Part shown: piece after piece, positions 17,705 to 27,460 of the stretch
Numbering within the stretch: position 1 is the first letter of the stretch
Layout of the letters: each line of letters starts with the position of its first letter
NCBI GenBank assembly: GCA_002480565.1
Contig: DLCK01000080.1
Span: forward strand, 8,300 to 72,299
Source of the DNA: Phycisphaerales bacterium UBA7800
GTDB lineage: Bacteria > Planctomycetota > Phycisphaerae > Phycisphaerales > Phycisphaeraceae
Reading direction: 5' to 3'
DNA length: 64,000 bases
The notes under the pieces: model-generated
Told to the model about the DNA's origin: nothing
Seen by the model: only the letters and a program-made list of their open reading frames with translations
Database searches by the model: none
Position numbers and translations under genes: made by a program

Positions 17705-18496
17705 ATGCACGAGACGCATACAACAACTTTACCAACGATCCGATTGATGGGTGTCACGCTTCATGCCATTACACAGAAGCAATGTGTCGATCACATTCTG
17801 GATCAATCACAGGTTGGGCATGGCGGTTGGGTGATTACACCTAATTTGGATCACCTGCGTCGGTTGGTACGTGATGCGGACACGCGTGAGCTTTATAGCG
17901 GCGCAGACATGATGGTGGCGGACGGGATGCCACTGATCTGGGCATCACGCTTGCAAGGGACTCCTTTACCTGAACGTGTTGCAGGTTCGGATTTGACCAA
18001 CAGTCTTCCCGCCGAAGCTGCCAAACGTGGCCAGAGTGTCTACCTTCTCGGTGGCGCGGGTGATGCCGCAAAGAAAGCGGCAGATGTATTGATGCAGCGA
18101 CACCCGAATTTGATAATTGCAGGCATTCACGTGCCTGCCTTTGGTTTTGAAAAAGATCCGTCGCAGATGGCAGCATTAGAGAACGCGCTGCTGGATGCCA
18201 AGCCGGACATTGTATTGGTGGCCTTGGGTTCACCTAAGCAGGAAGTCCTGATTAAGACGCTACGGGACAAATTGCCAGGGACTTGGTGGTTGGGCATTGG
18301 CATTAGTTTCAGCTTTGTCTGCGGTGATGTGCAACGTGCGCCTCGCTGGATTCAAAAGCTCGGACTTGAGTGGATTCATCGCTTGATGCAGGAACCCAAA
18401 CGCCTTTTTCGTCGGTATGTAATTGATGGCGTCCCTTTTGGGATTGCATTGTTGACCAACTCGGTTTGGTCTCGCCTTGGACGCCCATCAGCCTGA
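17705..18496 (+). CDS. WecG/TagA/CpsF family glycosyltransferase (GT26)
   Basis: The 263-residue protein has features of GT26: an early VTPNLDHLRRL segment, VADGMPLIWASRL, YLLGGAGDAAKKAADVL and VALGSPKQEVLI, followed by GIGISFSFVCGDVQRAP. Members transfer an N-acetylhexosaminuronate or N-acetylmannosamine-type sugar to a lipid-linked first sugar. It therefore probably adds the second sugar of the repeat unit. AGACGCA occurs immediately before its start (17697-17703). Confidence 0.88.
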   Translation: MHETHTTTLPTIRLMGVTLHAITQKQCVDHILDQSQVGHGGWVITPNLDHLRRLVRDADTRELYSGADMMVADGMPLIWASRLQGTPLPERVAGSDLTNSLPAEAAKRGQSVYLLGGAGDAAKKAADVLMQRHPNLIIAGIHVPAFGFEKDPSQMAALENALLDAKPDIVLVALGSPKQEVLIKTLRDKLPGTWWLGIGISFSFVCGDVQRAPRWIQKLGLEWIHRLMQEPKRLFRRYVIDGVPFGIALLTNSVWSRLGRPSA

Positions 18497-18593
18497 GAAA
18501 CTGATGGCCTTGGATATTCTCAATTGAATGTTCAAGGAACCCCTTTGCCATGAATCGGTAACCAACCCGAAGGCAAAGGTGAGGGAAAAGAAT

Positions 18594-19496
18594 ATGACGC
18601 AGATACACACACAGCATCATGCTGCGCCGGTGAGGCGTAGTGTTGAGCACATCCTAAGTCGCATTACCGAGGTGGTGTTGCTAGCCGGAACAGTGCGCCC
18701 GACACCGTTACATAAACCACTTGGCCGCAGCGGTCTTGATCTGCCAGTTGATGAGTCGCGTTCGATTCTCAATCATTGGCAGGATCACATTTCTCATTTG
18801 GCAAATCACCTGCAACGTCAGCAATTGGATACGCACGTGATGATTGATTGGACTGCCACTGCGCCGATTACCGGATGGTCGAATTCACGGTCTATCATCA
18901 GTATCGAACGTGACCCGTTGGAACTCCGCGGGACGGGTGGTGTGCTTCACGATCTTGCCAAACGGCATAACGATGAGGATTACATGCTGGTGATCTCAGC
19001 CAACCAGTTGCTTTTTGAACCATTGGATCAACTGGTCGTGGATATGGCGACACTCGGTGGCGATGTGCAATTGCTCTCCTATGAAGATGGAACCCCCGCA
19101 GGCATGATGCTCTGCCGTTGTGGTGCTTTACGTGATATTGCTCCAATCGGTTTTGTCGACATGAAGGAACAAGCGTTGCCCGTGATTGCCCGTCATCACC
19201 AGACGTTGGTGCTGCGTCGAAAAAAAGCAGATGTACAACCGATCCGCACGCTTGCCAACTACCTTGAAGGTCTGCGTCGTATGCATGGGTTGGACGACAA
19301 TGACATGATTTCGCAACCAATATTTAACCTTGTTGAAGTCGGTGCAGAGGTCGATCCCAAGGCCTCGCTTCGTGAAGCGGTGGTGCTTCGTGGTGCAAGA
19401 ATTGAAAAAGGTGCTGTGGTCGCTCGTTCATTGATTGGCGTTGGTGCTCACATCAAGGCTGGCCAGGTAATCGTGGACCAAATGGTTATGAAATAA
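18594..19496 (+). CDS. Degenerate nucleotidyltransferase-like protein with C-terminal hexapeptide repeats
   Basis: The 300-residue protein resembles NDP-sugar pyrophosphorylases plus a short left-handed beta-helix. It has VVLLAGTVRPTPLHKPLG where the nucleotide loop should be, ERDPLELRGTGGVLHDLA in the middle, and SLREAVVLRGARIEKGAVV with LIGVGAHIKAG at the end. The canonical GGxGxR...PK signature is missing, so catalysis is doubtful. I chose ATG 18594 because GAGGGAAAAG sits just upstream; a longer frame opens at 18528. The sugar transferase gene at 23611 has a related-looking N-terminal half. Confidence 0.65.
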   Translation: MTQIHTQHHAAPVRRSVEHILSRITEVVLLAGTVRPTPLHKPLGRSGLDLPVDESRSILNHWQDHISHLANHLQRQQLDTHVMIDWTATAPITGWSNSRSIISIERDPLELRGTGGVLHDLAKRHNDEDYMLVISANQLLFEPLDQLVVDMATLGGDVQLLSYEDGTPAGMMLCRCGALRDIAPIGFVDMKEQALPVIARHHQTLVLRRKKADVQPIRTLANYLEGLRRMHGLDDNDMISQPIFNLVEVGAEVDPKASLREAVVLRGARIEKGAVVARSLIGVGAHIKAGQVIVDQMVMK

Positions 19497-19547
19497 GCGA
19501 TGACTGACCCGAGCTGAGTACGATTCATTCACAGAAATTGACTTGTC

Positions 19548-20429
19548 ATGATACAACTTCCCAAAACACTTTCACGCAACGGCTGGACGCCCGGGCATCT
19601 GCTCGCAGCGGTGTTCATGGTCTTGCTTGGAATTGTGGTGACATGGGATGCGTGGACGGACATCGCTCGGATGATGTGGGGCCAGGAAGAATTCAAGCAC
19701 ATGCTGCTAGTGATCCCCGTGGCAATGTGGCTTGGCTGGGTGCGTCGGGCTCGTTTACGACTATGTCGACCGACAGGTCAGTTGCTTGGCGTGGTGATGA
19801 TCGCATTTGGATGGGGGATTTCGTCACTTGGCTATTACAATGGTATTGAAGCGTTCTGGCATTTGGGATCACTGATGATCGTGCTGGGGTGTTTTACCAC
19901 GGTGGTCGGTGCTGAAGTGATAGCTTATTTTCTGCCAAGTTTTGTGGCATTGCTGTTTCTGATTCCTGCACCGGGCATGATTCGTACGTGGTTCTCCATT
20001 CCGTTACAGGGCTTGGTTGCAAGAGCGACGCAGTTTATATTTGAAGTAGTCGGTGTGCCGGTGATTCGATCTGGATCACTGCTGTCGATTAACGAGATGG
20101 ACGTGACCATTGCCGAAGCCTGTAACGGGATGCGAATGGTGTTTGCTCTGATGTTGGTGTCTTATTGCTTCGCTTTTAGCTTGCCGTTAAGACAGTACGT
20201 TCGTGTACTGATTTTACTCGTCTCGCCGATCTGTGCGGTTTTATGCAATATTATCCGGACGGTGGGTGCCGTTTGGGTCTATGCCAACCATCAAGAGTCG
20301 GCGGAACTGTTTCACGCGGTAAGTGGTTGGGTGATGTTGTTAGCGGCTTTTGGACTTCTGCTGGGCATGATCCGATTGATGCGATGGACGTTGGTTCCGG
20401 TGACACGGTTTACGCTGGTATACGATTGA
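19548..20429 (+). CDS. Exosortase (exosortase/archaeosortase family transpeptidase)
   Basis: The 293-residue membrane protein has about eight hydrophobic segments and the three conserved exosortase residues in order. Cys192 is in AEACNGMRM, Arg237 in CNIIRTVGAVW and His256 in AELFHAVSGW. Exosortases cut C-terminal PEP-CTERM-type signals and are thought to attach the protein to surface material. An EpsI-type gene follows by 7 bases and polysaccharide genes surround it, the usual context. No strong ribosome site is seen before the ATG. Confidence 0.92.
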   Translation: MIQLPKTLSRNGWTPGHLLAAVFMVLLGIVVTWDAWTDIARMMWGQEEFKHMLLVIPVAMWLGWVRRARLRLCRPTGQLLGVVMIAFGWGISSLGYYNGIEAFWHLGSLMIVLGCFTTVVGAEVIAYFLPSFVALLFLIPAPGMIRTWFSIPLQGLVARATQFIFEVVGVPVIRSGSLLSINEMDVTIAEACNGMRMVFALMLVSYCFAFSLPLRQYVRVLILLVSPICAVLCNIIRTVGAVWVYANHQESAELFHAVSGWVMLLAAFGLLLGMIRLMRWTLVPVTRFTLVYD

Positions 20430-20436
20430 GGTTTCC

Positions 20437-21150
20437 ATGGTTGACCATATCAAATCCAGTGTCAGGCATCGAGGCGTATTGGCATCGCCGATACTTGGTG
20501 TGCTTCTACTGCTTGGGATCGTCACTGAGAAGTCACTGATGCACGTACCAGTGGTAGACACGCGTCCTTATCACGCTCATGTTCGTATGGTTGCGGATCA
20601 ATTGCCTATGGTGATCGGTGATTGGGTGGGGACGGACGAGGCGATTCCCACTGCAGCTGTCACAATTCTCAAGCCCAATGTGCTGATATCCCGCCGATTT
20701 ATCAATGTACGGACAGGTGAGCAGGCCAATGTGCTGCTTGTACAGTGCGTTGATCGACGTGATTTGTTTGGTCATTATCCGTCAGTGTGCTATCCCGAAC
20801 AGGGCTGGCGAATAGTGTCCGATAACGATTGGAACGTCCAGGTAAATGGTGTGACGTTTCCTACCAAGTCCTACAAACTGGTTAAGCCGAGTCCCGATAA
20901 TGCCGACCGAATGGTAGTAGGTAACTTCATGATTGTGCCGGATGGGCGGCTTGTGCGTGATATGACGGGGCTTGCCAGACTTTCGCCAACTAAAAGTCAC
21001 AATCAATTTGGTGCTGCTCAAATGCAGGTGGTAGTTCACGGGTATCTGACCGCAAATGTGCGCGATCAGATTTTTCGTGAACTGGTAACTGGGCACTTTC
21101 CATTGATCCAAGCGATCTTGGCAGGTGAAGAACAAAGACGAGACAAATAG
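20437..21150 (+). CDS. epsI: EpsI-family exosortase-associated protein
   Basis: The 237-residue protein has one N-terminal hydrophobic segment (residues about 13-33) and a periplasmic domain. The family signature GHYPSVCYPEQGW is at residues 112-124. EpsI proteins are encoded next to, or fused with, exosortases. Their role is not settled, but they are linked to exopolysaccharide production. The next gene begins 2 bases after its stop. Confidence 0.88.
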   Translation: MVDHIKSSVRHRGVLASPILGVLLLLGIVTEKSLMHVPVVDTRPYHAHVRMVADQLPMVIGDWVGTDEAIPTAAVTILKPNVLISRRFINVRTGEQANVLLVQCVDRRDLFGHYPSVCYPEQGWRIVSDNDWNVQVNGVTFPTKSYKLVKPSPDNADRMVVGNFMIVPDGRLVRDMTGLARLSPTKSHNQFGAAQMQVVVHGYLTANVRDQIFRELVTGHFPLIQAILAGEEQRRDK

Positions 21151-21152
21151 CT

Positions 21153-23480
21153 ATGACAAACAAAACACCCGACCAACTACTCGTAGCGGACAACAACCAT
21201 GAATGGGAGATGAACCGCTTTGACATGACAATGCAGATGCTGCGGGGACGCTGGACATTGGTAATTGTCCTGGCATTGATCTTTGCAACAGCTGGCGGCT
21301 TTGCCGGTTTTAAATTACCTAAACCGATCTATCGCTCAGAAGGTATTATCGAAATCAAACCTGTCGTCCCAAAGATTCTCACAGATGATGAATCCAAGGA
21401 CCTCCGGGCTCAGTTCGATGGCTATATCGGACAGCAGGTTGCATTGCTCAACTCCAAGGAAGTCAAGAAATCTGCCATGCTTAATGATGCTTGGCAATCC
21501 GTTAAACCTGGTACGGCTCCGGGCTTCTTTGTTCAGTTTGAAAAGAATGCAAAAGCCTTGCGACCACTCCAAAGCCAAGTGATTGAACTTTACTTCACGC
21601 ACACTGATCCTGTACTCGCCCAAAAGGGTGTCGAGGCCATGGGTAAAGCATATGAAGATCTCGTCAAGCTCAAAGATGAAGAAGACAAAGCTCAAGTCTA
21701 TGACATTGTGGTCAAAGAGCACGAACGCCTTCAACGTGAGCTTGAAGATGCACGTTCTGACATTAAGTCAGCCACAAATGAAGTGGGTGCAGATTCACTT
21801 GTTGCAATTTACGCCCAAAAGGTCCGTCGTCTTGAACGTCTCGAAGAGGAACTTGACCAAGTGCGCATGACGCTCATCGCCATGGATGAATTGACTCGTG
21901 GTGCCAATCGGACTGTAACTTTACAGTTAATCGCCTCCAGTGATCAGGAACTGCGTCGCTTGCTGCGTGACCGTTATTTAGTCGAGCGTGAAATGACACG
22001 TCTGGCTGCTGAGTACGGGTCTGAGCATGTGGTTATGCGTCAGCAAAAATTGGTGCTTGCCAATATTCATGACCAAATCAACATGTATGTACAGGAAGTG
22101 ACCGGCAAGAGTGGCACCAACGGTAGTGGCGAAATGCTTCGTCTCAAGGCTCAAGAAAAAGGTCTTGAATCTATGTTGGAAAAAGTCAATGTTGAATTGG
22201 CCCGTATCGGTCGCAAGGAGCTTTCCCTTAGCCAGATGCGTGACAAGGAAGAAGACTTGCTTGAAAAACTCAAGCTTGCTGAAACACGTATCGAAGACCT
22301 CACCATTGATGCTGCCGCTTCAGGTCGTATCAAGGTTCTAAGTTATGGTGACGTGCCTGCATCACCTTACTCTGACCGTCGTAAACTCGCTACAGTGGCT
22401 GGGATCGCTTTTGGTGGCTTGTTCGGATTCGGTATTGTAATCTTCATCGCTTGGCTTGATCCGAGCATCCGCAATATGGATGACTTGGAATACACCATCA
22501 GCGACTTTAATCGTCTTGGTGTTCTGCCTCAGCTTCCCGATGACCTTACTGATGCTGAAGCGGTTACCACTGCTGCTCACTGTGTGCACAATATTCGTAC
22601 CAAGATGCAAATTAGTGCAGTCCGTGATAACAACCACGTATTCGCTATCACCAGCTGTGGTCCAGCCAGTGGCAAGAGTTCATTGGCCATGGCACTTGGT
22701 TTGTCATTCTCAGGTACCGGTGGGCGAACGCTGCTTATCGACTGTGACCTTGTTGCCGGCGGTTTGACCCGTCGTGTCGAGGACATCATCCCAACCCAGA
22801 GCCGTCATCCACTGGTCAAGGCAGGCTTGGTGACCGAAGCACAGTTAAACAAAGCACGCATCCAAAGTCAGGAAGAAGGGCGATTCCTCGTGGAAGTCCT
22901 CGTCGAGAACGGCGACCTGCAATCCCGTGATGCCGACCGTGCAAGCAAGTTGCTTGAAGCTTCCAAACGTGGCTTGATGGATGTCATGAACGGTGACAAC
23001 GTCGAAGACTGCGTGCTTGAAACTGAAATTCCCAACCTCTATGTTCTCTCGATTGGCAACGCTACCGAACACGATATCAGCCGCCTGTCACTGACTGGTA
23101 TGCAACGTGTGTTTGAAGCTGCCCGTGAGAAGTTTGACAATGTCATCGTTGACACCGGCCCGACACCTGGTTCAGCCGAAGCCGCGCTGGTGACTGCTGC
23201 CGCCGATGGTACCGTCGTCGTTGTCACCCGTGGTGAAGACCGTCTGGAAGTCAAACGTGCAACCACAGAATTGCGTCACAACAGTGTCCATGTTCTGGGT
23301 GTTGTCTACAACCGTGCGGACGACTCTGATATGGAACTCTCCGGTGCGACATCTGTGAGCCGTCGCTCAAATCGTCCTACTGGTCACAGTTCATTACGCG
23401 TCGACGATAGCTTTAAAACCAGCACGATTGGCGGACTGGGCAGCTCAGTTGCCTTTGATGCCGGTCACGATAAGGCATAA
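21153..23480 (+). CDS. Wzc-like chain-length/ATPase protein with an inserted GspE-N-like domain
   Basis: This 775-residue protein has a Wzz-type membrane segment at about residues 33-53, a long charged coiled-coil region (about 170-400), and a second membrane segment near 415-432. A BY-kinase-type ATPase domain follows. Walker A is CGPASGKSS (Gly507-Lys508), the second Walker motif is TLLIDCDLVAGG near 525-535, and NVIVDTGPTPG lies near 662. Between the last two, at about 550-600, lies VKAGLVTEAQLNKAR...FLVEVLVENGDL, which resembles the N-terminal helical repeat of GspE/PilB ATPases. The C-terminal tail contains no tyrosine, unlike Wzc, whose tail is autophosphorylated. It probably controls chain length and export. 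Confidence 0.85.
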   Translation: MTNKTPDQLLVADNNHEWEMNRFDMTMQMLRGRWTLVIVLALIFATAGGFAGFKLPKPIYRSEGIIEIKPVVPKILTDDESKDLRAQFDGYIGQQVALLNSKEVKKSAMLNDAWQSVKPGTAPGFFVQFEKNAKALRPLQSQVIELYFTHTDPVLAQKGVEAMGKAYEDLVKLKDEEDKAQVYDIVVKEHERLQRELEDARSDIKSATNEVGADSLVAIYAQKVRRLERLEEELDQVRMTLIAMDELTRGANRTVTLQLIASSDQELRRLLRDRYLVEREMTRLAAEYGSEHVVMRQQKLVLANIHDQINMYVQEVTGKSGTNGSGEMLRLKAQEKGLESMLEKVNVELARIGRKELSLSQMRDKEEDLLEKLKLAETRIEDLTIDAAASGRIKVLSYGDVPASPYSDRRKLATVAGIAFGGLFGFGIVIFIAWLDPSIRNMDDLEYTISDFNRLGVLPQLPDDLTDAEAVTTAAHCVHNIRTKMQISAVRDNNHVFAITSCGPASGKSSLAMALGLSFSGTGGRTLLIDCDLVAGGLTRRVEDIIPTQSRHPLVKAGLVTEAQLNKARIQSQEEGRFLVEVLVENGDLQSRDADRASKLLEASKRGLMDVMNGDNVEDCVLETEIPNLYVLSIGNATEHDISRLSLTGMQRVFEAAREKFDNVIVDTGPTPGSAEAALVTAAADGTVVVVTRGEDRLEVKRATTELRHNSVHVLGVVYNRADDSDMELSGATSVSRRSNRPTGHSSLRVDDSFKTSTIGGLGSSVAFDAGHDKA

Positions 23481-23504
23481 CTGCCTTTGATGATTCGAAC
23501 CTTC

Positions 23505-23537
23505 ACGAGCACCGAGTTAACGCTCGGTGCTCGTTTT
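23505..23537 (+). terminator. Rho-independent terminator
   Basis: A perfect 12-bp stem (ACGAGCACCGAG / CTCGGTGCTCGT) with a TTAACG loop is followed by a short T run. It lies 25 bases after the Wzc-like gene, so part of the cluster transcript may end here or need antitermination to go on. Confidence 0.85.
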
Positions 23538-23610
23538 CAAAATGGACTGGGAAAGAGTTTTTTGGAAATTCAAGCTGCCAGATAAGCAATGCGAATCTGA
23601 CGAGTAAACC

Positions 23611-25062
23611 ATGACGCGAGCGATAATTCAATCCGCTTCATTGACGATTGCTGACCATCAGGACCCGACTATCTTCGGCCTGACGCCAACGCAATTGCAC
23701 GACCGCTTCTGGGCGGCGCGTGGTGTGCAGGTGGTTCGCCAAGGCGAAGCTTCACAGATCGTTCCAGACGCAGAACTCTATCTGCTTGCTGATCCGCGAA
23801 CGATGACCATCTTTCAACTTCGACCGATTCTTGATGTACTGAATTGGATGAAGCCGGATGTGCTTTTTCTGCGTTTGCATGACACCAATGAACATGGATA
23901 TCGCGAACGTGCTGTGGCTGACGAAGATGGTCGCTTCGTGCGCTTTGAACGTATTTATGATGGTGGTGACTCTCGGTTGGCCAGGGTGGCATTAACTGAA
24001 GACCTTGATCTGGCCAGACGTTGGCAGGCCGCACAATCACCGCGTGATGGTTGGCGGGCATTGCGTTATACCGTGCAACGAAGACTCCGTGCGACGAGAT
24101 CTGTTGATGCCTCTGTGTATGATCGATCACTTGAAGTGGAACGCATGAAGTTTGTCGATGATCTGATTTCAGTTTGGCCACATCCCAATGCAACCATCGG
24201 ACGTGTGAACAAAATAGGGGACCAGGCATGGCTTGATCCTCAGGCGACCATTGGTAAGCAAGTTCAACTCATCGGGCCAGTATGGGTCGGCGCTGGACGC
24301 TTGCTTGATGTCGAAGTTCCCGTGGTCGGTCCTGTTGCATTGTGGGATAATCCCAAAGACCGTCCTGAGCCTGAAGATATTCAATGGTTGGCTATCGAAC
24401 GTTCAAAGAGCTATGCTCGTATTGGCAAGATTAACGTCCGTGAACTCACATCACTTGAAACCTTTGGCAAGCGTGTTTTTGATATCGTGTTTGCGATGAC
24501 TTTCCTGCTACTCACATCGCCAATTTATCCGATTGTCATGCTTCTGATCTATCTTGAAGACGGGCGACCGTTTTTCTTTGGACACATGCGAGAAACAGTA
24601 GGCGGACGCCAGTTCCCATGCTGGAAATTTCGATCCATGCGCAAGGATGCAGAAGATATCAAAAAGCGATTAATGGCTGAAAATAAAGCCGATGGTCCAC
24701 AGTTTTTTATCGAAGACGATCCGCGTATGACACGCATTGGAAAGATCATTCGCAAGTTCAATATCGACGAATTACCACAGTTCTACAATGTGATCCGCGG
24801 ACATATGTCCATTGTTGGCCCACGCCCTTCACCGTTTAAAGAAAACCAGTACTGCCCGTCATGGCGTGAAGCTCGCCTTTCTGTGAAACCCGGAGTCACC
24901 GGACTTTGGCAAGTTAAGCGATCACGACTCAAAGGTTTGGACTTCCAGGAATGGATTCGTTACGACGTGCAATATGTTCAGCAACGCAGTTGGCGATTGG
25001 ATCTTTGGATCATAGTTCAGACGGTTAAAATTACATTAGGTACGATTTTTAAGCAAAAATGA
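23611..25062 (+). CDS. Polyprenyl-phosphate sugar-1-phosphate transferase with an N-terminal nucleotidyltransferase/beta-helix-like half
   Basis: The C-terminal half (from about residue 285) is a bacterial sugar transferase. It has KRVFDIVFAMTFLLLTSPI with one membrane segment, then CWKFRSMRKDAE, IRKFNIDELPQFYNVIRG, MSIVGPRPSPF and KPGVTGLWQV. These are the signatures of the WcaJ/WbaP family, which starts repeat-unit synthesis on undecaprenyl phosphate. The usual multi-helix N-terminal region is absent. Instead about 280 soluble residues include a hexapeptide-like stretch (LDPQATIGKQVQLIGPVWVGAG, split by 10-residue turns). The gene follows a strong terminator, so it may have its own promoter. 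Confidence 0.85.
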   Translation: MTRAIIQSASLTIADHQDPTIFGLTPTQLHDRFWAARGVQVVRQGEASQIVPDAELYLLADPRTMTIFQLRPILDVLNWMKPDVLFLRLHDTNEHGYRERAVADEDGRFVRFERIYDGGDSRLARVALTEDLDLARRWQAAQSPRDGWRALRYTVQRRLRATRSVDASVYDRSLEVERMKFVDDLISVWPHPNATIGRVNKIGDQAWLDPQATIGKQVQLIGPVWVGAGRLLDVEVPVVGPVALWDNPKDRPEPEDIQWLAIERSKSYARIGKINVRELTSLETFGKRVFDIVFAMTFLLLTSPIYPIVMLLIYLEDGRPFFFGHMRETVGGRQFPCWKFRSMRKDAEDIKKRLMAENKADGPQFFIEDDPRMTRIGKIIRKFNIDELPQFYNVIRGHMSIVGPRPSPFKENQYCPSWREARLSVKPGVTGLWQVKRSRLKGLDFQEWIRYDVQYVQQRSWRLDLWIIVQTVKITLGTIFKQK

Positions 25063-25148
25063 TCGTGTTGTGATCGTCTCAGTGCCATAAATTCTCAATT
25101 CATTTTGTTTTGTCAGAGACTTGTTTACACCTGATAATCAGCAATATC

Positions 25149-27383
25149 ATGCGCAATACTGTTTTTGAAAAATCACGCAGACGTCTGTTTGTTCTGTCTG
25201 TTGGTACACTCCTGATTTCAATAGCAGGTGGCGGACTCTTTGCACTTCACCAGTGGCAATCCGTCAAACAGTATCGACAATTACGAGCCAAAGCTGATGT
25301 TGCACTTGACAATGAACAGTATGAACTTGCTGTCCATGAGCTTGCACGCTGTTTGGCTTATTATCCGCAAGATGCAAAGTTGCTTGCTGATTATGTTGAA
25401 GCTCAGAATCATGTTGAAGATCAGACGCACCGCAATATGGAGTTGACCATTGATGTGCTTAACCGTTCATTGATGACTTATCCAGCGAGCCACGAGGCTG
25501 CCAGTCAGTTGGCGGATATGTATCTAGCTAGTGGTGATGCCATGCAGGCGATCCATGTTGCCAATAAGACGCTCGCACGCCTGCCGGATAATCTGCAGAT
25601 GCTCAAACGTCGGGCTTTGGCAAATACAAGAATGGGGAATTTGCAGGATGCGATGGTTGATGTGGATCGCTGTATCAACCTTGAGCCTGCTGATTACGAT
25701 TTGTATTTGCTGCGTCTGATTTTGATTAAACGCAGTGATCGGACAGGTGTTGAGCTACTTGAGCATGTGCAAAATTGGCGAGCGACTTTGGCAAATAACG
25801 CATGGTCCGATGCTTTGATGGGGGTTGCGTGTCGATTGCTTGAGTTGGATCAGGAAGCATTGAATTGGTTTAAAGTTTCCGCCGCCCATGCTGGTGAAGA
25901 TACGCAGTTATTGAATCTGCTCGTGAATCAGTTCAATGCTCTTGGGCATTATACGCAAGCAGACCAATTGCTTGAGAATGTCGATGTGACAAAGAGTCCG
26001 CTGTTGCTTTATCGCAAGGCATGGACTTTGTGGCAAAAGCAATTGGATCGTGATTTACTGCAACTACCTCATATGGATATCCCGCAAGTCATCGCTTTAC
26101 AGGTGATGGCTCATAAACGCAGCGGTCAAGCTGAAGCGATTAAGCCGTTACTTGCCAACCTCTCGGAACGATCCGGCGATCGTGTCGTTGGTGCATGGTT
26201 AAAGCTTTTGGAGTGTGTGTCAATTGCTAATAACGCGACACCGCTACAGATCATTGATGCTGCTCAGCAGGTTCGAATCAATTGTTCAAAACATGAGTTG
26301 GCCGATGTGATCCTCGCACAGCAATGGGAAGCATTGGGTGAAAAGTCAGCGGCATTGGAAGTTTGGCGATGCCTTTCTGCTACAGTCCCCAGTTGGACCA
26401 TTCCATATTTGCATCAGTCGCGTTTACTTTTGGATCTTCAATACCCACTTGCAGCTGCAGCTTCAGCACGTGCGATATTGGCCCGTGATCCTGGTGATTT
26501 GAGTGCGGGTGTTCTGCTTGTCGAAGCACTTGGACGTGCTGGGACAGAGCAATCTCACCAAGTAGCCCATACGCTATTCGATGAGTTGGCTCCAGGACTT
26601 ACTGATGATGTACGTTTGATTTTGGCAAGTAAATTGTTGGATACTCAGATTGCCAAGGAGTTGATTGCCAATGCCATTTCACTGGATCGATCCTTGTCGT
26701 CTCACACATGGTCTACCCTTGCCCAAATCAGTTTGGATCGCCAAGCCAGTTGGCATGATGATTGTTTGATGCAGTTGCAAAAACAACACGGTGTAACTCC
26801 GCAATGGCTTATACTCAAAGCACAAGCTTTGCACGAAGTCGGTAAGACAGTAACCGCCAGACAGTTGATTATCTCGCATGTCAACAAGCAGACATTGCAA
26901 CAGTCTGCTGACACTGTGCAATGGCAATTGGTTCAGGCACGGTTCCTTACCATGATTGGTGATCATCTTGCAGCGCATCTCGCATGGCAGCATCTGATAA
27001 ACACGTACCCCAATAATCTTACAGTAACGAAGAGCATTCTTGAGCAACCCACTGAAAATCAGCAGATGGCCCTGCGGCAGAAAGCCATTGATCAATTGCA
27101 TCGTCTGACTGGTGATTTAGCAGTGAGATGGCGGTATGAACAGGCTCTATTACATTTGAAAAAATCAACCGACAACCAATCATTGGCGGCGACCACTCTG
27201 CTGATGCATGATGCATTGAATATTGCACCGTCAGCGATTGAGTGTCGCATGATATTAATCAAGTGCATGCAAAAAATCAGAAGTGCTCAAGGTATACAGG
27301 AACAAGCGCAAGCCATTTTGCAGGTTGATCCATACAATACAACAGCCAAGTCATTACTGCGTCAGGATGATAAGTCGCTTTGA
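25149..27383 (+). CDS. Membrane-anchored TPR-repeat protein
   Basis: The roughly 744-residue protein has a single N-terminal membrane segment (LFVLSVGTLLISIAGGGLFAL) followed by many helical TPR-like repeats. Examples are ALDNEQYELAVHELARCL, ASGDAMQAIHVANKTLARLP and MGNLQDAMVDVDRCINL. TPR proteins of this kind are common in exosortase-linked exopolysaccharide clusters and probably act as scaffolds. I chose ATG 25149; an upstream non-ATG start at 25110 is possible. No enzyme motif is seen. Confidence 0.75.
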   Translation: MRNTVFEKSRRRLFVLSVGTLLISIAGGGLFALHQWQSVKQYRQLRAKADVALDNEQYELAVHELARCLAYYPQDAKLLADYVEAQNHVEDQTHRNMELTIDVLNRSLMTYPASHEAASQLADMYLASGDAMQAIHVANKTLARLPDNLQMLKRRALANTRMGNLQDAMVDVDRCINLEPADYDLYLLRLILIKRSDRTGVELLEHVQNWRATLANNAWSDALMGVACRLLELDQEALNWFKVSAAHAGEDTQLLNLLVNQFNALGHYTQADQLLENVDVTKSPLLLYRKAWTLWQKQLDRDLLQLPHMDIPQVIALQVMAHKRSGQAEAIKPLLANLSERSGDRVVGAWLKLLECVSIANNATPLQIIDAAQQVRINCSKHELADVILAQQWEALGEKSAALEVWRCLSATVPSWTIPYLHQSRLLLDLQYPLAAAASARAILARDPGDLSAGVLLVEALGRAGTEQSHQVAHTLFDELAPGLTDDVRLILASKLLDTQIAKELIANAISLDRSLSSHTWSTLAQISLDRQASWHDDCLMQLQKQHGVTPQWLILKAQALHEVGKTVTARQLIISHVNKQTLQQSADTVQWQLVQARFLTMIGDHLAAHLAWQHLINTYPNNLTVTKSILEQPTENQQMALRQKAIDQLHRLTGDLAVRWRYEQALLHLKKSTDNQSLAATTLLMHDALNIAPSAIECRMILIKCMQKIRSAQGIQEQAQAILQVDPYNTTAKSLLRQDDKSL

Positions 27384-27460
27384 GTTATGTAACATCGCAG
27401 AGATTATTGCTTGTCTTAATGTGGGATTAGGGATCACGACAATCAACGTATTGAATAACG

